64,000 bases of DNA from Rhizoctonia solani (GCF_016906535.1 NC_057372.1:1035501-1099500), one strand, 5' to 3'. Counted from the first letter of the stretch, positions 1 through 10,596 are shown. Numbers and translations are program-made. The notes: a model not told the origin generated them from the letters alone.

Positions 1-378
1 ATGAGTAAGGCCGACTGCGGAGCGGGGTTCTTATTGGATTATATTTGATATAATGTATTTGTAATTAGTCACTCTGTAGAATATATAAGGAGGCCAACCG
101 ACCATGGTAACACCCAGGTCAATTACCTCTTGTCGCATCCACCACTGTACGAGGGCCTTACAGCCCAGTAAGATACTTAGTTACACGCCTTAAGCGTTGT
201 CCTCACTGTACATACGTAGCTCGCCGCCGCCTTACAGCGCGTGGACATCGTAGTTAGTTAGTTCGTTGTCGTAGGGTACCTCATCGCCGCCTTAAGCGGT
301 TTACTGTATTAGTCACACGGCCATAAGCGCCCGCACCCTCGACGTCCTTACAGACGTCTAGGACAGGAGGTTATAACA
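1..378 (+). repeat. LTR (partial) of a further retrotransposon family
   Basis: This non-coding stretch ends abruptly at 378 with ATAACA, and the reading frame of a gypsy pol gene on the minus strand resumes at 379. It therefore looks like the right end of an LTR inserted into that gene. A TATA-like TATATAAGGAGG lies near 83-94 and resembles the one in the copia LTR at 12305, which favours plus orientation. Five small hairpins with a CTTAA or CTTACA loop lie at 153-166, 185-197, 228-239, 287-299 and 341-358. The last 14 bases are the reverse complement of the first 14 bases of the gypsy LTR at 4909, so minus orientation is not excluded. The rest of the element lies outside the window. Confidence 0.65.
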
Positions 379-2310
379 GCAATAGTGGATTTCAAAGTTA
401 AAATCGCTTAAGAATACGCGCCATTGGGCATGCCTGCGGTTGAATGTTCTGGCTTGCATCCAGTATTCCAAGTTTTGATGGTCCGTGAATACCTGTATGG
501 GTCTATCCGTTGCTTCTAAGAAGATACGCCATTCCTCCAAGGCCTTAATGATGGCTAAGAGTTCCTTGTTGTGGGTGTTGTAATTGGCCTTGGCACCAGA
601 GAAAGATTTTGACATGTAGGCTACCGGGTGTAGGCGGTTATTGTTTCCTCACTGACTCAAGATTGCTCCCATGGCTACGCCTGACGCATCTGTCTCTAGG
701 TAATAAGGCAAATTGGGGTTTGAGTGGATCAGAACTGGCGCTTTGGTGACTAATGCCTTGAGTTCCTGGAAAGCCTGTTCTTCCAATACGTCCCATGACC
801 AAGGGGACTCCTTCTTAGTGAGGTTATGGAGGGGGCGTGCCACAGAGCTAAAGTTGGGAATGAATTGCCTGAGGTAATTGACAAAACCTAGGAAAGCCTG
901 GACCTGTTTGACCGTTTTGGGAGTGGGCCATGTTGTGACAGCTTCTACCTTCTTCTGGTCCATTGAGAACCTGGAGGGGGAAATGATAATGCCTAAGTAG
1001 TTGACCGTAGTAACGTGAAAATGGCACTTTGACAACTTGCAAAATAGCTGGTTCTTCATTAGGCGCAACAGTACTTCTCTGACGTGGTTAGGGTGGTCCT
1101 CTGGGTTCTCAGAGAAGATAAGGATGTTGTCCAGATAGATTACTACTGTCACGTCAATCAGATCTCTGAACAGGTTGTTCATGAAATGCTGGAAGGCAGC
1201 GGGGGCGTTGGTAAGACCAAAAGGCATGACCAAGTACTCAAAAAGGCCATATTTGGTTCTGAAAGCCGTTTTCCATTTGTCACCTTCCTTGATACGTACA
1301 TTATTGTACCCCCATCAGAGATCTAATTTGGTGAATACTTTAGTGTGCCTGAGTTTAGCCATGAGGTTGTCCTGTCTAGGGAGTGGATAAACGTTCTTGT
1401 GCGTGACGTCATTTAACTTCCTATAGTCAACTACCAATCTTAGTGAGCCATCTGCCTTCTTTACAAACATGACTGGAGCTCCGGCGGATGAGGTGCTGGG
1501 GCAAATCTTGCCCGTTGCCAATTCCTTGTCAATGTGTTGTTTCAACGCCTTAGATTCCGCATCCGTCATGCTGTATATGGGACCAGGGGTCAGTTTGGCG
1601 TCCAGGACAAGGTCTATAGAGATGTCATACTCCCTATGTGGAGGGAGGACCTTAAATTCTTCTTCTCCAAAGACTTTAGCAAACTCATGGTACTGAGGGG
1701 GGAGGTCTGCTAAAGGATCTGAGTCTGCTTCTTCTTTGGAGGCAATTTGAACTTGTTCAGGGAAGGTGACTAGTCCCTGTTGCCAATCAATCAAAGGAGC
1801 TTCTGCTGTTAACCATGTCATGCCTAGAATAGCTGGTGTGTTGCCTATGGGGCAAACAAGGAAAGGAATAGTGTGGTGGTGGCCATTGGCCAAGACTGCA
1901 AGTTGAACCTGGTGCCAAATGCAACCAGTCTGGGATATGGTACCATCTAGCATTCTCACTACTTGTGGATTTTTGAGTAGGGTTTTTGGGATTTTAAGTT
2001 GTTCTACTAATGAGGGGGATATAAAGTTGGAGGTGGCACCAGAATTGATGAGGGTTTTGATAGGGTCTGTTGGATAGTCACGCAGTTTCATATCTAGGAA
2101 GAGCAGTGGTTTCTTGTTCAAGTCTGTTGCAATATTTACAAATTCCAAGACAAATACATGCGTTTCTAATTTTGAGACCAAGGGCTTGACGGTAGCTCTT
2201 GGCCTTACTCTTTTTCTGACTCCACAACTTCCCCTATCTTGGCGGCCTCCTTGATTGTGGCTTTCCAGCCATTGGGGCATTGTTTGATGCCGTGCCCCTT
2301 TTGTCCGCAT
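379..2310 (-). pseudogene. gypsy pol: protease, RT, partial RNase H (broken)
   Basis: The minus frame runs from 2310 down to the LTR junction at 379. An aspartic-protease-like segment (NSGATSNF, where the plus copy has the usual DSGA) is followed by reverse transcriptase with VDYRKLND and YLDNILIF (the plus copy has the standard YLDD), then RNase H with DASGVAMGAILSQ. TGA stops lie at 1315-1317 and 649-651, at positions where the plus-strand relative has sense codons. Both the protease Asp and one catalytic RT Asp appear changed to Asn, so this copy could not be active even without the stops. The last residues before 379 match FEIHYC of the plus copy, and then LTR sequence begins. Confidence 0.88.
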
Positions 2311-3392
2311 TTAACGCACAGCCCTGATGCGCAGCAGCAATCCCTTTCTTCCGGGGTGACGTAATTTGGGTCCTCCAATAGGCAAACCCGTTGGGTGGTG
2401 GTTGTGGAAGTGGTCGCAGTGACCAGGGACTTGGTGGGTGCCTTTTTGGGCCGGTTCTCCTCATTCTCCCAACGGGTGTTGTCAATTTTGATGGAGGCGG
2501 CAAATATAGCCTCCAGCTCGTCGGGGATGTTGTCCTTGGTGGACAGGAGTTCCTTAACCTTCCAGTGAAGGCTGCGTGTAAATTGGGCAATGTACGCCTC
2601 TTCATTCCAGTCAAGCTCCGCCATAAGGTTGCAGAACTTGGTGACGTACTCAGAGGTGGTGGTGGTCTGAGTAAGCGCAGCAATTTTTCTGGCGGCTGCC
2701 CGCTTTGCGTCTGGGTCTGCAAAGGCTTCTTTAAATTTGGCCGTTAAGGCCAGGATAGTGGTTGGCGGGTTTCCCTTGCCCTTGATGATGGCCCCTATGA
2801 GGGGAAGTGCCCAATTGGCTGCTTTGTCTGTCATGTGGTAAAGTATCCACACGACCATCTGCTCCTCTTTGTCAAATTGATCCCTGTGTAGGGCTACCCA
2901 AAGCAGCATGCAATCCAGCCATTGTGTGGCCTTGCGTCCCCTGGTTTCTCCTTTATAAGGGTCGGGGAGATCCATTTTGGGCCTTTTTACGCCGCTTCCT
3001 GCGTCAAAGGGGGTAAGGGAGCTGAGTGACCGCCTAGGCGTTCCCTGAGGCTCTTTTTTGGGTTGCCTTGGCTCTTCTTCTTCCTTGGAGTCAAACCCTG
3101 TTCCTCTTGAAGGGCGGAATGGAGCCTTGAGCCCAGGCCTAACCGTGCCTGGAGTGTGGGCTTCCCCTCCTGAGTGGGTAGGAGGGGTGACAGGCCCAGT
3201 CAATGGGCCAGGCTTGGTTTGGGCTCCGCCCTGGTCCTTGTCCCCAACAAGGTTGTTGGTTTCCTTGCATATGGCGGTAAGCTGTGTGATTTGCTTGCCT
3301 TGTGATTTGATTTGGTCCTGCAAGGACCCAACTGTGGCTGTGAGGGCTGTGATAGCCTTGAGGAGAGCGGTAAGGGACGGCTCCAGTTCCAT
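2205..3392 (-). CDS. gypsy Gag polyprotein, minus-strand copy
   Basis: This is an open frame of about 395 residues if begun at the ATG at 3392 (MELEPS), the same relative start as in the plus copy (MEPEPS at 5989). It holds a proline-rich N-terminal third, a retrotransposon capsid region around [15 protein letters not shown], and a C-terminal CCHC zinc knuckle ([15 protein letters not shown]), expected to bind the RNA genome. The last ~100 bases overlap pol, which lies in the -1 frame. The GGGAAAA heptamer present at this junction in the plus copy is not conserved here. The frame is open although pol is dead, so it may be a relic or a source of Gag only. Confidence 0.85.
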   Translation of the reverse strand: MELEPSLTALLKAITALTATVGSLQDQIKSQGKQITQLTAICKETNNLVGDKDQGGAQTKPGPLTGPVTPPTHSGGEAHTPGTVRPGLKAPFRPSRGTGFDSKEEEEPRQPKKEPQGTPRRSLSSLTPFDAGSGVKRPKMDLPDPYKGETRGRKATQWLDCMLLWVALHRDQFDKEEQMVVWILYHMTDKAANWALPLIGAIIKGKGNPPTTILALTAKFKEAFADPDAKRAAARKIAALTQTTTTSEYVTKFCNLMAELDWNEEAYIAQFTRSLHWKVKELLSTKDNIPDELEAIFAASIKIDNTRWENEENRPKKAPTKSLVTATTSTTTTQRVCLLEDPNYVTPEERDCCCASGLCVKCGQKGHGIKQCPNGWKATIKEAAKIGEVVESEKE

Positions 3393-3897
3393 CCTTGGCA
3401 AGTCTTGCAAAGGGGGAGATGTGCTGCAAGAGGGCGGTAGGGAGTGGGTTGGAATGGAGCGTCTAGAGGAGCAACTGGAGGGACGGGAGTATGGGTGTGG
3501 GACGCCAGAGTGTGTGGAGGGAATATTGGAGACAACGTGGGGGAAGTGGTGCCTATATCAGGACTTATGGGCAGTTTTTTTTGTAGTGTGTGGGCGCTAA
3601 ACCTTTGCGTCAAGCACCTAGCATTGGATAGTCCCTACAACAAATCAACAGATCTGGCAATTGTGATATGAGCAGGTTTTCTACAAGCAGGTGTTTCAGC
3701 TGACTAAGGTCGCTAACTACTGTGTTCCGGCAAAACACGTGGTATGCGGGGGATTAGAGTCCTTCTGCCTTATAGCAATTTGGTACTACGTGAGGGTGGG
3801 GGGTTTTTGATTATTCTACCCCGCAAAGTGGCCCTGATCACGTGATTTCCCTTGTGCTAGTACAGGGGATCCTCTCCTTGTTGAACAAGCCTACAAG

Positions 3898-3910
3898 AAG
3901 TTGATTTTAC
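3898..3910 (-). other. Primer-binding site, self-priming type
   Basis: Two bases inside the LTR, the minus strand reads GTAAAATCAACTT. It does not start with TGG, so it does not match a tRNA 3' CCA end. It is perfectly complementary over 13 bases to AAGTTGATTTTAC in the same element's LTR (4172-4184 in window coordinates), exactly where the transcript should begin. This is the arrangement known from the Tf1/sushi group, where the mRNA 5' end primes reverse transcription. Confidence 0.6.
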
Positions 3911-3912
3911 AA

Positions 3913-4474
3913 TGTTGTGACCCAACTGTAAGGTTGGTCACACGCTAGTGGGTTGGGCGCTTGGGGCTGTACTACTACAAACAAAGTTATACAACTACTA
4001 TCTAAGGCTATACTAAGGTTACGTAAGGTAACCGTCTGCTTGACTAAACTACTGGCAAGGGGGGCTTAGCCCTGGAGGTGTGGTGAGCGCAATGAAGGGT
4101 GAGCTTCTGAACTACTGAGGGCCGGCTACTTAGCTGGCTGGGGATGATCCTCCTCAATGGTATGAGACAAGGTAAAATCAACTTGGTGTTTCCAAGCAAT
4201 TTTCCTGCTGTATATATAGACAAAACGCACTATCTACATGGTCTGTGCGCGTGAGAGAAAGAAGTACAGAAGACAAATGAGAAGCATGCTGCGGGCTGCG
4301 CAGAAGCGTGGATTTCTCCTAAGCGCCCTTGGCACGGCATCTTGGCGCGGCATCTCGGCATATAAGCGCCAAGATCACGTGATTGAAAAACAAAAGGTAT
4401 TGAGTCCGTAAAAAATAGTAAAAATAATAGAAAATTTGTCCAATTCTAATGGTAAAAATAAGGAGTTTGTAACA
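3913..4474 (-). repeat. 5' LTR of minus-strand gypsy element
   Basis: The 562-bp segment begins TGTTAC and ends CACAACA when read on the minus strand. It aligns along its length to the 561-bp LTRs at 4909 and 10597 but with many differences. A TATATATA promoter motif occupies 4211-4218, read on the minus strand, and the predicted transcript start is about 34 bases downstream near 4184. Two hairpins with a CTTAC or CTTACA loop (minus-strand reading) lie at 4017-4033 and 3922-3937, at the same distance from the LTR end as hairpins of different stem sequence in the plus copies. Confidence 0.9.
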
Positions 4475-4908
4475 TGTTGTATGTCTTGACTTGATTTGTT
4501 CCCTTGCCTCACTTGCTAACAACAACAACTGGGACATTTGTCAGCTCAACATCAACACTGCTTACCTACATGCTGAAGTTGACAAAGAACTATATATGCA
4601 ACAAATCCCCTACTTTGAAGATGGTACAAATTGTGTCCTCAAGCTTAAACATTCTATTTACGGTCTGAAACAAGCCAGACGTATGTGGAACAAGCTATAT
4701 GATACCAAACTCCAATCAATTGGCTACCACCCCTGTCTCACCAACTTGTGTGTCTACTACTGCCTTGAAGACTACAAGGGTGAGTTATGCGTATCCATCA
4801 TTGCTACGCATGTTGACAATTCAATTGTTATCACATCCACAAATACAACCAACTTTGCCATATCCAAATTACTTGGCAAATTTGATATGCGCAATTTAGG
4901 TCCCATAC
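4475..4908 (+). pseudogene. copia reverse transcriptase, N-terminal fragment
   Basis: The frame is open from the edge of the minus gypsy LTR to the start of the plus gypsy LTR. WDICQLNINTAYLHAE and KLKHSIYGLKQA are typical of copia RT (the usual forms are DVKTAFL and LKKSLYGLKQ). The core D-x-x-D block appears as THVDNSIV where YVDDI/L is expected, so a catalytic Asp is probably lost. The fragment has no start codon of its own and runs into LTR sequence at 4909, which supplies a stop codon. Confidence 0.85.
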
Positions 4909-5469
4909 TGTTATAACCTCCTAACGTATACCATTAGACTCGCACGATTTTTCTGATATTTTTAGTATTTTTTACGGACTTGATACCTTTTGTTTTCCGA
5001 TCACGTGATCTCGGCGCTTATTATGCCGAGATACCGCGCCGAGATGCCGTGCCAAGGGCGCTTAGGAGAAATCCACGCTTCTGCGCAGCCCGCAGCACGC
5101 TTCTCATTTGTCTTAGCTACTTCTTTCTCTCACGCGCACAGACCATGTAGATAGTGTGCTTTGTCTATATATACAGCAGGGAAATCGCTTGGAGACACCA
5201 AGTCAATTTTACCTCGTCTCATCTCATTGAGGAGGAGCCCCAGCCAGCTAAGTAGCCGGCCCTCAGTAGTTCAGTAGTAACCCCTTGACCTGCGCTTACC
5301 ACACCTCCCAGGCCTCCGGCCCCTTTGTCAGTAGTTAGCAGTAGAAGTCCGCCTTAAAGCGGCAGTTAGTATAGCCTTAGTAGTTAGTTAGACCAGTGTC
5401 ACTTGTAGTAGTACGGCCTTAAGCGCCCAACCCCACTAGCGTGTGCCCACCTTACAGTGGTGCACAACA
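4909..5469 (+). repeat. 5' LTR of plus-strand gypsy element
   Basis: The 561-bp LTR runs TGTTATAACC...CACAACA. TATATATA at 5166-5173 is followed 34 bases later by AAGTCAATTTTAC (5200-5212), the likely transcript 5' end, which can pair with the primer-binding site at 11 of 13 positions. Hairpins CCGC-CTTAAA-GCGG (5349-5362) and CCAC-CTTACA-GTGG (5447-5460) lie toward the 3' end. Confidence 0.95.
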
Positions 5470-5471
5470 TT

Positions 5472-5484
5472 GTAAAATCAACTT
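5472..5484 (+). other. Primer-binding site of plus-strand gypsy element
   Basis: GTAAAATCAACTT lies two bases after the 5' LTR, identical to the site in the minus-strand copy. It lacks the TGG expected for a tRNA primer and is nearly complementary to the predicted 5' end of the element's own transcript (5200-5212; mismatches at 5204 and 5205). I infer self-priming as in Tf1-like elements. Confidence 0.6.
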
Positions 5485-5988
5485 CTAGTAGGCTTGATCA
5501 ACAAGGAGAGGACCCCCTGTACTAGCACAAGGGAAAACACCAGATCGGACTCGCCTTTCGTCTTTAATAATCAAACAGACGTCGGTCCCTGGTAGTACCG
5601 AATTGCTATAAGGCAGACGGGCTCTAATCCCCCGCATACCCTGAGTTTCGCCGGAACTCAGTAGTCAGCGACCCTAGACCGCTGAAATACCCGCTTGCTG
5701 AAAACCCGCCCATATCACGACCGCCAGGTCTGCTGATTTGTTGTAGGGACAGTTCAACGCTAGGTACTAGACGCAAGGGTTTAGCGCCAGTATACTACAG
5801 AAAAAACCGCTCATAAGTCCTGATATAGGCACTACTCCCCCCACGCCGTTTTCACCATTCCATCCACACGCTCTGGCGTCCCCCACCCATACTCCCGTCC
5901 TACCAGCCGCTCCAGTTGTCGTTCCGTGGCAGCCAACTCCCAACCACCCACTCGCAAACCATCTCCCACTCCGCAAAACTTGCCCGGA

Positions 5989-7176
5989 ATGGAACCAGAG
6001 CCGTCCATTGGCGCTCTCCTCGAGGCTATCCAAGCCCTCTCCACACAAGTTGGGTCCCTCCAGGACCAAGTCAAGGCCCAAGGCGAGCAAATCACTCAGC
6101 TCACCGCCTTATGCAAGGAGACCAACGACCTTGTTGGAGACAAGGACCAGGGCAGAGCCCAAACAAAGCCTGGCCCATCAACTGGGCCTGTCACCCCTCC
6201 TACCCACTCAGGAGGGGAAACCCTCACTCCAGGCACGGTTAGGCCTGGACTCAAGGCCCCGTTCTGCCCCTCACGAGGAACAGGATTTGACTCCGAGGAG
6301 GAGGAAGAGCCAAGACGGCCCAAAAAAGAGCCTCAGGGAACGCCTAGGCGGTCACTCAGCTCCCTTACCCCCTTCGACGCAGGGTCCAGCGTGAAAAGGC
6401 CCAAGATGGACCTTCCCAACCCCTATAAGGGAGACACCAGGGGACGCAAAGCCACACAATGGCTAGACCGCATGCTGCTCTGGGTAGCCCTACACAGGGA
6501 CCAATTTGACGAGGAAGAGCAAATGGTTGTGTGGATACTCTACCACATGACAGATAAGGCAGCTGATTGGGCACTCCCTGTCATAGGAGCCATCATCAAG
6601 GGCAAGGGCAACCCGCCGACCACTATCTTGGCCTTAACGGCCAAATTCAAGGAAGCATTTGCAGACCCTGATGCCAAGAGGGCGGCTGCCAGAAAGATTG
6701 CTGCGCTAACTCAGACCACAACCACGGCTGAGTATGTCACCGAATTCCGCAATCTCATGGCGGAACTAGATTGGAATGAGGAGGCGTACATCGCCCAATT
6801 CACGCGCGGCCTTCACTGGAAGGTCAAGGAACTCCTATTGACCAAAGACAGTGTCCCCGACGAATTGGAGGCTATCTTTGCCGCCTCCATCAAGATTGAC
6901 AACATTCGTCGGGAGAACGAGGAGAACCGCCTGAAGAAGGCACCCGCCAAGTCCCCGGCCACCGTGGCCACTACTTCCACCACTACCACCCAACAGGTCC
7001 GCCTCTCAGAGGACCCCAACTACGTAACCCCGGAGGAAAGGGACCGCCGCCGCGCATCTGGGCTGTGCGTCAAATGTGGGCAAAAGGGCCATGGAATCAA
7101 GCAGTGTCCCAATGGCTGGAAAGCCACAGTCAAAGAAGTGGCCAAGGTTGCCAAGGACAAGTCGGGAAAAGATTAA
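5989..7176 (+). CDS. gypsy Gag polyprotein, plus-strand copy
   Basis: I start it at the ATG at 5989, 396 residues. The frame is open further upstream to 5926, but only with a GTG, and the minus copy has an ATG at the equivalent place. The N-terminal region is hydrophilic and proline-rich. A capsid-like region around [15 protein letters not shown] follows, and a single CCHC zinc knuckle ([15 protein letters not shown]) sits near the end. It should assemble the virus-like particle and bind element RNA. A heptamer GGGAAAA at 7164-7170, three bases before the stop, can move ribosomes into the -1 pol frame. The leader 5485-5988 between primer site and gag shows no other feature. Confidence 0.93.
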   Translation: MEPEPSIGALLEAIQALSTQVGSLQDQVKAQGEQITQLTALCKETNDLVGDKDQGRAQTKPGPSTGPVTPPTHSGGETLTPGTVRPGLKAPFCPSRGTGFDSEEEEEPRRPKKEPQGTPRRSLSSLTPFDAGSSVKRPKMDLPNPYKGDTRGRKATQWLDRMLLWVALHRDQFDEEEQMVVWILYHMTDKAADWALPVIGAIIKGKGNPPTTILALTAKFKEAFADPDAKRAAARKIAALTQTTTTAEYVTEFRNLMAELDWNEEAYIAQFTRGLHWKVKELLLTKDSVPDELEAIFAASIKIDNIRRENEENRLKKAPAKSPATVATTSTTTTQQVRLSEDPNYVTPEERDRRRASGLCVKCGQKGHGIKQCPNGWKATVKEVAKVAKDKSGKD

Positions 7177-10100
7177 AGTCGAGGACTGCTGCCAAGCCCC
7201 CGACTCCAAAAATGGACAATCTAGTAGACAGTTTTGAATTTGTATCTCTTGCCTTAGACTCAAATAAAAAACCCCTATTATTTATCGATCTATATGTCCA
7301 GAACTCCCCGGCAGAACCCCTCAGAACACTCATAGACTCCGGAGCAACATCAAATTTCATCTCCCCCTCCGTGGTAGAAAAACTAAAAATTCCAAAAACC
7401 CAACTCGAAAATCCACGAGTTGTGAGGATGTTAGACGGTACTATATCACAGACTGGTTGAATCTGGCACCAGGTTCATCTCACGGTCTCGGCCAATGGCC
7501 ACTCCCACTCCATTCCCTTCCTTGTTTGCCCCATAGGCAACACCCCGGCTATTCTAGGCATGACATGGTTAACGGCAGAAGCTCCTCTTATTGACTGGCA
7601 ACAGGGATTAGTCACATTCCCTGAACAGATACAGATTGCCTCCAAAGAAGAAGCGGACCTAGATCCTCTAGCAGATCTCCCCTCTCAATACCATGAGTTT
7701 GCTAGAGTATTTGGCAAAGAAGAATTTAAGGTCCTCCCCCCACACAGGGAGTATGACATATCCATAGACCTGGTTCCAGACGCCAAATTATCCCCAGGTC
7801 CCTTATATGGCATGACAGATGCGGAATCCAAGGCACTCAAACAACACATTGATGAAGAACTAGCCACAGGCAAAATCCGCCCCAGTACCTCATCTGCCGG
7901 AGCCCCTGTCATGTTTGTCAAAAAGGCTGATGGTTCCCTTAGGCTTGTTGTGGATTACAGAAAGCTCAACAAAGTTACCCACAAAAATGTCTACCCTCTC
8001 CCCAGGCAGGATGATCTCATGGCCAAATTACGAAATGCCAAACTGTTCACGAAGCTTGACCTACGCTGGGGTTATAACAACGTCAGAATCAAAGAAGGAG
8101 ATGAGTGGAAGACAGCATTCAGAACCAAATACGGGCTCTTTGAATATCTGGTAATGCCTTTTGGCCTCACCAATGCCCCAGCTGCCTTCCAACATTTCAT
8201 GAATGACTTGTTCAGGGATCTAATCGACGTCACAGTGGTCATTTACCTGGACGACATCTTGATCTTTTCAGAAAATCCAGAAGAGCACCCTAATCATGTC
8301 AGGGAAGTCCTGTCGAGACTCATGAAAAACCAGTTGTTCTGTAAGCTGTCAAAATGCCACTTCCACGTAACCATGGTCGACTATCTTGGCATTGTCATAT
8401 CGCCTGCTGGGTTCTCAATGGACCAGAAGAAAATAGAAGCGGTCACAACCTGGCCCACTCCTAAAACGGTCAAACAAGTTCAGGCTTTCCTAGGCTTTGT
8501 CAATTACCTCCGCCGGTTTATTCCCAATTTCAGCTCAGTCGCGCGCCCCCTCCATAACCTCACCAAAAAGGAATCCCCCTGGTCATGGGGCCCCCTAGAA
8601 GAAGAAGCTTTTCAGGAGTTAAAACACCTAGTTACTCGGTCACCAGTACTTATCCATTCCAAACCGGATCTCCCCTACTACCTTGAAACAGACGCATCAG
8701 GGGTAGCCATGGGAGCAATCCTAAGTCAACAAGGAGAGGATAACCGCCTTCATCCAATTGCGTATATGTCCAAATCCTTCTCAGGAGCCAAAGCCAACTA
8801 CGATACCCATGACAAAGAGCTTCTGGCAATCATCAAAGCCCTGGAGGAATGGAGGATCTTCTTAGAAGCCACGGACAAACCAGTACAGGTGTTCACAGAT
8901 CATTGCAACCTGGAATATTGGATGCAGGCAAGAACCTTCAACCGGCGTCATGCTAGATGGCGTGTATTCCTGAGCAATTTCAATTTTGAGATACATTATT
9001 GCCCAGGAAAACAATCAGGAAAGCCCAATGCTTTATCTAGGAGATCAGATTACACGGATAAGCCCCAGGAACCGGAAGTTATGCTACCAGCCGAGGTATT
9101 TGCCAACACATCAGAAGAGGAACTTGAAATTGTCACGGAAATACGCTCCAAGCTAAGGGAAGATCCATCCCTTGAGCCTATCATCCAATTCCTAACTGAA
9201 GACGTGGATAACGCTCCTCCCTCCATTTGGAAGGCTTACAAGGATTACGACTGGGAGGAAGATCTACTATGGTATCAAGGGAAACTTGTGGTCCCGGACT
9301 CAGAAGCCCTGAAGGAACAATTACTCAGGGAATTCCATGACTCGCCACTAGCGGGTCACCCAGGCCAGCAAAGGACCTTGGAGCTCTTGAACCGCAACTA
9401 CTGGTGGCCAGGAATGAAGTCATCAACCAAGGAATGGGTAGAATGCTGCCCCACTTGTCAAGCCAATCGTTGTGCCCACAACCCGGTCATAGCCCTAAAA
9501 CCCTTAGAAGTTCCCCCCTTTCCATTTCACACCATCTCCTACGACTTCATCACGGGTTTTCCCAAGTCAGAAGGACATGATGCAATCCTGGTAGTTATTG
9601 ATTTGTTCTCCAAGTTAGGCCACTTCATCCCTACCTCAAAGAAGGTGTCAGCAAAGGGTTTGGCTGATCTCTTTGTCTCCCACATCTGGAAACTTCATGG
9701 GCTCCCCGTCAAAACAATATCAGATCGAGGGACTACATTCACAGGGAAATTCCTTAGGGCTCTCTACCAACAATTAGGGATTAAACCTTCCTTCTCCTTG
9801 GCCTATCACCCTGAATCAGACGGCCAGACGGAACGTGTCAACCAATTCATCGAGTTCTACCTAAGATCTTACGTAGCAGCGGATCATTCAGATTGGGTTA
9901 AGTGGTTACCACTTGCGGAGTATGCCTATAACAACGCCAAGCACTCAGCTACTGGAAAAACCCCATTCGAATTAATTTATGGCAGAAACCCAATCATGAA
10001 TCCGTCAAACATTCCTGCAAACGTCCCAGAAGCAGACCTTGTGGCAGATACCTTAGCCAGGGAATGGAAGGAAGCCAAAGCAGCCCTCAGAATGAGCAAA

Positions 10101-10586
10101 GAACGGATGACAAGGGATAGAGGAACAGTCCCGGAATATTCAATAGGGGAAAAAGTCTGGCTAGATGGGAAAAACGTAGAACTTAGGACAAATTCCAACA
10201 AGCTAGACCCCAAGCGACTAGGTCCCTTCGAGGTATTAGAGAAGGTATCCAGTCACGCGTACCGCCTCAAACTACCAGAAACTCTTAAAATCCACAACGT
10301 ATTCTATGTGGGTTTGCTATCCAGGGCACACATATCCCCAAGTCAACCATTTCCAGAAAAACCCCCTCCTGAAACAATAGAAGGGGAAGAAGAGTATGAG
10401 GTGGAGCAAATTATCGACTCCAAAAGACAACGAGGGAAATGGTTCTACCTAATCAAATGGAAGGGTTATGGCCCGGAAGACAATTCCTGGGAACCGGAAG
10501 AACTCCTAGAGCACAGCCAAGAGGAGATCCAACAATTCAACAAGTCACAACTGAAAAAGGCTCGTGACTCCGCCAAGAGCCTTTAA
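7065..10586 (+). pseudogene. gypsy Pol polyprotein with chromodomain, one in-frame TGA
   Basis: The pol frame is -1 relative to gag. Domains in order: aspartic protease (DSGATSNF near 7339); a TGA at 7458-7460 where the minus copy has TGC; reverse transcriptase (VDYRKLN near 7945, YLDDILIFS near 8246); RNase H (TDASGVAMGA near 8689); integrase zinc finger (HPGQQRTLEL...CCPTCQ, 9358-9460); catalytic core (SYDFITGF, SDRGTTFTGKF, HPESDGQTERVNQF); and a C-terminal chromodomain (YEVEQIID...WYLIKWKGY-like, 10396-10540) that would direct integration to chromatin. The part after the TGA is open for 1008 codons from 7560. Only the single stop marks it as a pseudogene; readthrough is possible but unproven. 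Confidence 0.93.
7164..7170 (+). promoter_or_regulatory. Putative -1 ribosomal frameshift site GGGAAAA
   Basis: In the gag frame the codons read TCG GGA AAA GAT TAA, so the bases G-GGA-AAA form a classical X-XXY-YYZ slippery heptamer immediately before the gag stop. Slipping back one base enters the pol frame, which is open across this point. Gag and pol also overlap in the -1 frame in the minus copy, but the heptamer itself is not kept there. I have not identified a downstream pseudoknot. Confidence 0.55.
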
Positions 10587-10593
10587 GGGGGGG
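10585..10593 (+). other. Polypurine tract of gypsy element
   Basis: AAGGGGGGG lies immediately after the pol stop codon and three bases before the 3' LTR, the normal place for the plus-strand primer in reverse transcription. Confidence 0.85.
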
Positions 10594-10596
10594 CAA

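Larger units (their letters stand above)
379..4474 (-). mobile_element. Degraded gypsy (Ty3-type) retrotransposon, minus strand
   Basis: Read on the minus strand, it has one LTR (3913-4474), a primer-binding site at 3898-3910, gag (2205-3392) and pol (2310 down to 379), in the same order and closely similar to the plus-strand element at 4909-11157. It is broken inside the RNase H region at 379 by another LTR, so integrase, chromodomain and the 3' LTR are missing from the window. Its right edge at 4474 abuts copia reverse-transcriptase coding sequence, so it inserted into the copia element. Two TGA stops interrupt pol and its LTR is clearly more diverged than those of the plus copy, so it is the older insertion. 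Confidence 0.9.
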
